This document shows, piece after piece, positions 58,501-64,000 of a stretch of DNA of 64,000 nt. The notes beneath the pieces were generated by a model, which was not told where the DNA came from, did no database searches, and saw nothing but the letters and a program-made list of their open reading frames with translations. The stretch comes from Lepeophtheirus salmonis (taxonomy: Eukaryota; Arthropoda; Copepoda; Siphonostomatoida; Caligidae): positions 35,484,007 through 35,548,006 of the forward strand of contig NC_052137.2 in the NCBI RefSeq assembly GCF_016086655.4. The letters are read 5' to 3'. Both the position numbers and the translations under genes were made by a program. How positions within the stretch are numbered: the first letter of the stretch is position 1; the number at the start of each line of letters is the position of its first letter.

Positions 58501-61500
58501 CTACAAACTTTATTATTAAATTTAATAAATATTTCTAGTTATGAATTACTTATACGGACTTATTTATTAAATTTTAGAAAGCGGGAATAATTTATAGCCA
58601 AACTGTAAATTGTTTATGTGTTTTCCAATTGTGAACACGGCACAATGACGTCATAAGATGTTAAAACAGAGATAGCTCAGAAGAAATTTTCTTCCGTTCT
58701 CCTCCTTGAATACGGAACTCTGAATTCGAGCAAGTCTTGAGATGGATGATCAAGGTGAAAGTATATTCCTTTGATTCCATTTATCTTCCTTAGTGGTCTA
58801 ACCCTTGGAAAACACAATAATCCACTTAACTTGGCCTTCATGAATAATGAATGATTAAAGACCCTAGCAATTGTCAAATTAAAATTATATCTAAATTTCA
58901 AAATGTTATATATTTTAGTTTAATGGTTATAATTTATATTGTAATATATGGATAGATTCTGAATATTATATGTATACATACAGTATTTTTAGATTTTCAA
59001 AGTTATCAAAATATTTACAATCCTTGTAAGATCTTCATTTCATATAATGAAAACATCAATCACGGTTGATCTACAAGAGAAAAAAATATTCGGTCTAGAA
59101 AAATTCACTTAAGACGGAAGCGAAATGCAAATTCGCTGCTGGACCGAGTCTGAACACTAGTAAAGGCTGTACATAATATATAAATTGTAGTGATGCACTC
59201 TTTTTAGACCGCGGGCCTTGCATTCTTTTAATTTTGTTCTCAAAAAAGGATCTCACATTTAATTCAATGTTATCTTTTCTAGGCATGAAAAAATGTTGGT
59301 GAAGTTCAAAGTGTGTCATAGAAGCGACAGAGAGGGGGATTAGCTCGAGTTTCTAGCCCATTGTGTGAAATTAAAGAGCCCGGGAATGGGTAGACTATTA
59401 TTGTTGTAAAAAAATCAATTACTAAATGATGAAAGAGCTTTTTTAAATATTTTTACCCTTTTTATAGGTTTGAGATAACTTTTGAGTAAGAAAAAAAATC
59501 AATCATTCACATATAATTAATATATTCTTTGCAAAATGTTATGCTAATTTCAATTATGTGCTTATATTTTATATGGGATCATCCAATTATGAGAAAATGC
59601 AATTTAAAGGTTAAAAAAACCCCATATTTTATGGGCTTTGTTTGAAAAGGAATAACGCCTCGGGATTTCAATTGTTTTTACATCAAAGGAGTTGATTTGA
59701 AATGTCAATATTTTAGGTTATATTTACAAAAAGTATTTGATTCTAGAAGGTTCAATTGGAATATATAATTGTTTTCAATTTTATTGAGGAAAGAATCAAT
59801 AAACTTGTTTATCTATTTATATTTATTTTTCTTTACAATATAGTTAATTATGAAGGGGTTTTAAGAGCACTTAACCTCTATCAATTTTTCCTAAAAAAAT
59901 GAATTCAAATCGATATTACTCCTAATGGAATTCACGAAAGATTTTTTCTAGTAAGCAAACTGAACAATGTTTTGTTTTTCCAAGGCTGCTATGATAATTC
60001 CTTAATTTTTGGAATTATCAAAACAGTAGTATAAAGTAATCAGTTCATTAGTCGTTGTGCTATGACAGTAGTCAAACTGATTATTTCTTGGGGAGTTGTA
60101 ATTAAATGTCCTTATTGGACTCAGAATAGAATTGAGGATCAACATCGGAGTATTTCCTGCCTACGTCCTTAATAGATACGGAGTGGTATTAAAGATAGGA
60201 CGGATCTTGGATCCGGATCTGAACTACCCGGATACGTTAACTTGCATTATCTGAAAAGATCCCGATACTTTTACGGGTCATAAAATAGATGGGGAAGTCA
60301 AAGTGGCATACGGCATCTGGGGAAATGACGGAAGATAATAGAGTGACGTCATCCGTGGTATCATAAAAAGCAATACATTTCGTGAGGAAAAATATATCAC
60401 TATGACCATGGATTTAGTCTAGTTGCTCTCCTCTAAAATATTCTTTAATTTGTCAGGTTTCCAATGACATTTTTCGCTTTTTATAGTCAAATTTTTCCAA
60501 TATGACTATAATTATATAATAACCACTTTTGTAAATAATCAATTTTGAAACACCCCATTTCGAGGTAACCAGTGTTTGATTAGATCGTGTTTTTTTTTAG
60601 AGAGATAGATCCTAGAGGATTTTTAGGGGAACTCATGATATATATCCGTATTGACTGAAAAACAATGTGCAATGAATTTAAAAGGAAGCATACAGAACAG
60701 AAATGTTAGCACCACCATATGATTTTTACCTATAAAAATGAAAAATCCTTGATAGCAAAATAGGAAAGAAAAAGTTTACTCTAAGCCGATTTTTTACTTC
60801 GTATTTCTTCTATGCGAACTTTTTTTTATTGGTATCTTTTATAACTTTGACTATACACAGAGGCGTCCTCAGGGGTAGGGGTCTTGAGGGGTGTAGGCCC
60901 CTAAACAAAGGAACTTTTGTCTTGATGAAGAAAAAATTACCGCTTTGTAAGAAAAAAAAATAACGAGCAAATAGGTGAGAACAAATTTAGAAAGGATTTA
61001 TTGTCTTAAAAAAAGGTATTTTGATTAAATTGAGGCCCGGCTCATACAAAAAAGAAAAGAAGATTTCGATGCTTGAAGAGTTACGACAAGATGATGGTCA
61101 TTCAATTATTTCAGAACCGACATATCATTTCATGCAGTTTTTGTTTTGTTTTTATAACCTGATACAATAAGCTGTATGCACCTGGAATATAAACTTAAAA
61201 TCCTCTCTCCTAATAAAAGAAGTTGTTATAATAATGATAGAACATTTCAAGATAAAATGACAGCTATATTTGCACTCGCTGCTAACTTTATCATGGCATT
61301 TCGTGACATACACTACATATATATACATACATTTATTATAATAACTAAATATTTATTTGAAAACAAACTATGTATGTAGACAGATGTATATAGAAATTGT
61401 ATACATTTATTTATTTGTAGAGACGTCTGTCATATGTGTATACCTATATAGTTAGATAAATGATACACTAGGTACAGTCAAATAGATGTTTAAGTAATTC

Positions 61501-63615
61501 GAAAGAAAGTAAGTAACACACAAACACGATATCCGTAAGAAAAAAGAGTTTAATGTTATATAAATTCTAGGACGTACCCGTATTATTTATTATATTTCCA
61601 ATTATTTTATTAATTCTTTAAATAATTCCGAAGTGTAGCATAACTTGTCGATAGACAATATTTGAAGCTCTTCTATCCCTTTGGCCATTATAATTAGAAT
61701 AATTATAAATATGTTCCTCCTTTTATCATGATGAAGATACATACTATGACTAACTCGCCAATCCTCTTCTTCGTTTATTGACCTAACTCCCTTTTTTTAT
61801 TCGCATTCAATGTACTCTCTCCTTTTTTCCATTAGTACAAAAATTCATTTTTTGGATTATAAATTTGTCGGTGCATTTTCGAATCGAAATCCAGACCTTA
61901 AAAAACTTTGATACATGGGAATTCGTTCTTGTTTTATGAAATTAATCAACTTATTAGCGAAAAAACCAACTTGCCCTCCAGAACCAATGAATATGGTCTG
62001 GTCAGAATGAAACACAGTCGTAATACGTAACTCGGAATTCTGAACAACTATTATTTTATGCCGAAAGTGTGCATTAATCTCCGTTTTTGAAATAATTACC
62101 ATGACTATGCATTTTTATTAGGGAGCATTCATCAAGTAAAACATTGTATTATAGTAGATTAGGGGTATACTGACGCATCGGAATCGGCAAAAATCAGCCT
62201 TAATACTGCCAATTCCACCGATACATATAAAAAAATTATTTTATAACTTTTTTATCCATTAAATTTCTCGTCCACCCATTATAGACGCCCTTGAATAGAA
62301 GGATGTATCTTTGACATAGAGTAAAGTTTAAATCCTCCTATTTGTTAGTTCCATTTTAACATCCAATAGTTGACAATTTTCAATTACAAAGGGTTTTATT
62401 GCTATAAAACATGGTTGTTTAGGCCCTCCAAATAGCGGACATCAACAAATGATGACTTCACGTTAAATTACTCTGTTGTAGTTTGATATACCTATATATA
62501 ATAGGAACATTCACATAAGAGATCCATAAAATTCATGGAATTCAAACAAGAGGATGTTTAAATTGCTATAAAGAGACGAGAAGAAAGAACGTTCTTCTGT
62601 TGAGCAAAGACAAAATGAAGTAAGGAACAATAGATATAAAGAAAAAGGTTACAACAACTGACTAACATTGCCATGTCTGTAATACTACTAACAACGACAA
62701 CAACAACAACAACACTAGCTATAATTTAGTCAATAGCCACAATGTGAAATAATAGGGAAGAGAGAGAGAGAGAGAGAAACAGCAGTCCCAAATGACACAG
62801 TTTATAAGAAAAACATGAAAATAATCCTTAATAACAGAGGGGTCCCCCTTTTTATACACGGTTATTTCAAGTTTTTTTGTTTTTTTTCAACACCAACTTA
62901 TAATCAAGTACAATTTAGAATGAACTATGTACGTAGGTAGCCTTACATATAAAAGAGCGATAGAGTAAAAAAAAAAAGTAGTACTCAATCCGTTGTTGTA
63001 CAACATTTTTCAAGAAAGGACTCTTTTTTTTTTTTTTTTTTTTTTTTGTGAATGGGTCAATGAACTGTGATATGAACTGATATGTAGATGGATAGAGCCT
63101 CACCATGCCCATGCTTCTTAGTGAATTTATTTTCATTTAAGACTTTATAGTCTAATTGAAAAGAGGATATATTTTATATACATAATTGGTTGATATTATC
63201 GGGAATATAATTATAATTAGACTTAGAGAATCAAAATTAGCCTAATTATTTATCATTATGGCTTTCTTGATTATGATGAAGTTGATGAGGAAAGGTTTGT
63301 ATGATTATTGGGTCAAATATATATATATAAATACTATTTGAACCACCTCTCATTAGGAGCTCGTTAAAATAGCCCGCATACAAAAAGAAATCTTCGTAAC
63401 TATTTCTTGTTTTTATTTTTTATCTCTCTCATTAAGGGAATCAATATAAATTATAATATGATAGTATGTCATACCTTGTACACTTGACGTCATCCATATA
63501 CTTGGCACACTCATCCTCAGGCATATCCACCAGAGTTTGCTCAAAGGCACCGGAAAATGGAATGACAATACCTCTAGGATCGTGTTTGTCCACATATTCC
63601 TTGATTTTTGGAAGC
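49564..63615 (-). CDS. OLA1: Obg-like ATPase 1, last three coding exons (5' part off window)
   Basis: OLA1 is a cytosolic YchF-type P-loop ATPase linked to ribosomes and stress responses. Three minus-strand exons are visible: 63615-63475 (LPKIKEYVDKHDPRGIVIPF ... DDVKCT), 57254-57158 (ALEKIIIQAYKALQLEYFFT, AGPDEVKAWTIL) and 49797-49564 (KHTKAPQAAGRIHTDFEKGF ... GDIIFFKFNAGAGLTAAKKK, stop). Splice sites are AG|GTATGA, CTT|GTAAGT and TTTATTAG|AAA, and the phases agree. Together they give about 157 residues: the end of the helical domain and the whole TGS domain, close to the human C-terminus. The GTPase-fold N-terminal exons lie beyond 64,000. Introns of 6,220 and 7,360 bp hold repeats, MITEs and a Tc1 relic. 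An AATAAA overlaps the stop codon and is unlikely to be the working poly(A) signal. Confidence 0.95.
49798..50093. other. OLA1 last intron, 3' end
   Basis: AT-rich intron sequence, nothing recognised. Confidence 0.4.
50094..50160 (+). pseudogene. 5' stub of a mariner copy
   Basis: CTATCAATAGTGACCGTTGT followed by ATGAAAACGGAGAAAATTAG parallels the start of the relic at 31,097-31,160 (CCATCAATAGTGAACGTTGT ... AGAATGGAGAAGATTGG). Only the end and first codons remain. Confidence 0.5.
50170..50692. repeat. Tandem array of about 114-bp units (family B core)
   Basis: AAAACCTGAATGG.CTCAGGCA recurs at 50,303, 50,417 and 50,530 (periods 114 and 113). Each is followed by AAATTTCTAAAATCCATAGC and TGTTCACAGAAAAGTAA. 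Partial units flank it. The CCATAGCTGTTCAC phrase links it to family B cores elsewhere. Confidence 0.85.
50964..51337. mobile_element. Fold-back MITE with about 100-bp arms and 8-bp target duplication
   Basis: TAGAAATA lies directly on both sides (50,956-50,963 and 51,338-51,345). The left arm (GTTACGCCCTGTGAAGTTCT, GCCCTAAGAAGTTTCACCCT, then CATACATATATATTAGTATA ... CCACATATAATTTAAGACTT) is mirrored by the right arm for about 100 bp with scattered differences. The 374-bp element is non-coding. Confidence 0.85.
51371..51715. repeat. Repeat E with an internal 43-bp direct duplication
   Basis: GGACTGCAGTCATCAGTCCT and CAGTCCTTGGAACTG ends flank two near-identical blocks (51,494-51,537 and 51,598-51,640) reading TGACGTCATCAAGGACCGAA / TGACATCATCAAGGACGAA then CTTTATAAGTTTTAGGACTG. 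Fragments occur at 14.8, 15.5 and 17.6 kb. Confidence 0.65.
51814..52101. mobile_element. hAT-like MITE (family D), copy 2
   Basis: A 288-bp element flanked by the 8-bp duplication GGTACACT (51,806-51,813 and 52,102-52,109). Ends are CAAGATTAATAG / CTATTAACCTTG. The interior aligns throughout with 20,880-21,192. Confidence 0.85.
52110..52454. other. OLA1 intron, AT-rich
   Basis: Contains a T19 run at 52,365-52,383. Nothing else recognised. Confidence 0.4.
52455..52742 (+). repeat. Repeat family A copy
   Basis: GAGTCCAGCAAGGACTTACA, GAGCACACACGAATGTTCAA, TCAGGAATTAAATAATAATG and ACCGGATTTAATCACTG are in family order. Confidence 0.7.
52770..52985. repeat. (TA)n tract and repeat K copy
   Basis: An AT dinucleotide run sits at about 52,770-52,791. 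The K copy at 52,865-52,985 has TCGTATGATTGACTTATTTG, TTTTTGGTGGAAAGGTGGCA and AAAGGTAACAAGGTGTCC. Confidence 0.5.
52986..53756. other. OLA1 intron, AT-rich, nothing recognised
   Basis: No frame or repeat partner was found apart from homopolymer T tracts near 53,341. Confidence 0.4.
53757..54118. repeat. Dispersed repeat G, copy 2
   Basis: Partner of 19,683-20,035 in the same orientation (ACATGGAGGCAGGCCAGAAG ... GAGATTGCATACACGTTTTA ... GCAAGTTTTGCGTCCC). Confidence 0.7.
54119..55574. other. OLA1 intron, mostly unique
   Basis: A family C end fragment (TCGACAAATAGACAAGC then TTTGCTTTT) lies at 55,495-55,560. No other feature was recognised. Confidence 0.4.
55575..55935 (-). repeat. Repeat family A, near full-length inverted copy
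   Basis: Read in reverse it follows the 21.9-kb copy block for block (AGTTGTCATTATCATTTAAC, TGCTCATAAAAGACGGAGAG, GTTGATCTAGTGAAACGTCA, TCAAAACATTCGTCTAG). Confidence 0.75.
55942..56243. mobile_element. MITE family B copy with 5-bp target duplication
   Basis: Ends CAGGGGCATTCGCAGGATT and CCTGTGGACGCCCCTG are inverted, and ACCAT occurs directly on both sides. The core is A-rich with CATAGCTGTTTATAGAAAAT and a GGCCAGTCC block at the right, so it is inverted relative to the 5.6-kb copy. It abuts repeat A. Confidence 0.75.
56315..57020. repeat. Dispersed repeat family C, split copies
   Basis: AAAGTTAACTCGCCAAGAAA and CATGAGCACACTTGGCCTAG occur at 56,315-56,400. GCACGCTCGTTGCTAAACCT and CACCTAAAGTCCCCTTCATT occur at 56,895-56,945. 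Confidence 0.5.
57255..57702. other. OLA1 intron with repeat F fragment
   Basis: 57,540-57,700 (GATGTGGTTCGGTCTGG ... CGGTCTACACCGAC) resembles 59,085-59,160 and 63,695-63,897. Nothing else recognised. Confidence 0.4.
57705..58605 (+). mobile_element. Decayed Tc1/mariner-family transposon with both ends
   Basis: 901 bp bounded by TA (57,703-57,704 and 58,606-58,607), with imperfect inverted ends GAGGGTGGCTAGAATGTTTC and CAGTTTGGCTATAAATTATT. Plus-strand frames carry VMVLRVI..SDGKVILPYFF, PKIDSNVYIQVLQDVVRPWI, a QDDVPCHTSKISEKF motif (second catalytic Asp) and a PFDFDLWGILEKK-type segment near the third. The helix-turn-helix region and the first catalytic Asp region are largely deleted, and several stops and shifts are present. 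Same sense as nothing nearby; it sits in an OLA1 intron, opposite to OLA1. Confidence 0.8.
58606..60089. other. OLA1 intron with repeat J and F fragments
   Basis: 58,700-58,785 (AATTCGAGCAAGTCTTGAGA then TGGATGATCAAGG) is repeat J copy 2. 59,085-59,160 (TCGGTCTAGAAAAATTC ... GGACCGAGTCTGAACACTAG) is repeat F. The rest is unique and AT-rich. Confidence 0.5.
60090..60460 (-). repeat. Repeat family A copy with an insertion
   Basis: 60,090-60,165 (TTATTGGACTCAGAATAGAA then TTGAGGATCAACATCGG) and 60,411-60,460 (GTCTAGTTGCTCTCCTCTAA ... TAATTTGTCAGG) are the middle and head of an inverted A copy. The 240 bp between them (with GGATCCGGATCTGAACTACC) does not belong to A. Confidence 0.5.
60461..61704. 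other. OLA1 intron with one end of repeat B
   Basis: 60,858-60,960 (AGAGGCGTCCTCAGGGGTAG ... GTAGGCCCCTAAACAAAGG) is a truncated family B copy. No gene seen. Confidence 0.45.
61705..62485. repeat. Repeats H and I, adjacent copies
   Basis: 61,705-62,100 is H copy 2 (see 3,430-3,815). 62,295-62,485 is I copy 2 (see 34,625-34,805). Between them ATAGACGCCCTTG at 62,281 looks like a family B end, so an insertion may split a longer unit. Confidence 0.6.
62486..63474. other. OLA1 intron with simple repeats
   Basis: (ACA)n near 62,690-62,715, (AG)n at 62,763-62,778 and a T24 run at 63,024-63,047. No gene seen. Confidence 0.5.
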
Positions 63616-64000
63616 CTGAAATAATTAGAAGAGAGTTGAATTAGATGGTTATATTGACAAAAATATGTAAAAACAATAGGTCAATAATTGTGTTGGAAAT
63701 TTAGACCAGTCTGAGACTGTTAGAATTTCAACTAACTCGGGTTTGAATGAATTCTACATGACTTTTTGTTTGTTCAAAATGAAATTTTGGTCCACAGTTT
63801 AAACCCGAAATCTGAACCAAAATAATGGTTTTTAAATAATGACCTAGGACCGAACAAGGGAAGAAAAGTTGGTTTACATCGAGTCTCAACACTAGTAAAT
63901 ACTACAATATCTCAGTTGTCGAATATAATTGGTTGGTTCAAAAATGGTGGTAAGAGAACTAAAAATGCTTTCTGTGAGTCCCTCCACCTCCGATAACCCT
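63616..64000. other. OLA1 intron (right edge) with repeat F fragment
   Basis: 63,695-63,897 (AGACCAGTCTGAGACTG ... ACCGAACAAGGG ... CGAGTCTCAACACTAGTAAA) is repeat F. The next upstream OLA1 exon was not found before the window ends. Confidence 0.5.

Noticed and set aside
1..64000. CRISPR array, rRNA genes, or a bacterial-type defence or biosynthetic cluster
   Set aside because: No regularly spaced direct repeats with unique spacers, no rRNA-like sequence and no operon structure; the window is a eukaryotic chromosome segment.

Overview
This is eukaryotic nuclear DNA: very AT-rich, with short GT-AG introns inside compact genes, very long repeat-filled introns elsewhere, and a heavy load of decayed DNA transposons (Tc1/mariner, mariner, hAT-like and fold-back MITEs). 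The protein sequences are metazoan. The AT content, the repeat style and the protein divergence suggest an arthropod, most likely a caligid copepod such as the salmon louse. The species is an inference, because no species-specific marker was checked.

Layout. 2-719 (minus) holds a small two-exon gene of unknown function. 720-35,100 is a gene-poor repeat landscape with no gene I can defend, only transposase relics (7.9, 17.3, 18.0-18.5, 23.5-24.1, 26.6-27.8 and 31.1 kb) and many dispersed MITE-like repeats. 35,157-38,989 (minus) is a complete 11-exon gene for SPT16, the large FACT histone-chaperone subunit (1066 aa). 39,916-40,864 (plus) is a two-exon gene for a 289-aa protein resembling the augmin subunit HAUS7; it lies head-to-head with SPT16 and has an E2F-like site just upstream. 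42,250-45,469 (plus) is a complete seven-exon gene for a 916-aa mitochondrial protein of the PDPR / dimethylglycine dehydrogenase family. 49,564-63,615 (minus) carries the last three coding exons of the Obg-like ATPase OLA1. They are separated by introns of about 7.4 and 6.2 kb packed with transposon debris, and the 5' part of the gene lies beyond the right edge.

The genes are housekeeping: chromatin transcription (SPT16), probable spindle microtubule nucleation (HAUS7-like), control of pyruvate oxidation (PDPR) and a translation-linked ATPase (OLA1). They form no pathway together. The most unusual content is structural: two MITE families with visible target-site duplications, a fold-back element with about 100-bp arms, a nearly perfect 39-bp hairpin, a repeat family whose A/T-rich core appears as 60-bp and 114-bp tandem arrays, internally deleted Tc1 derivatives, and a Tc1 relic nested inside another repeat. 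I found no new multi-gene system, no CRISPR array, no rRNA and no convincing tRNA.
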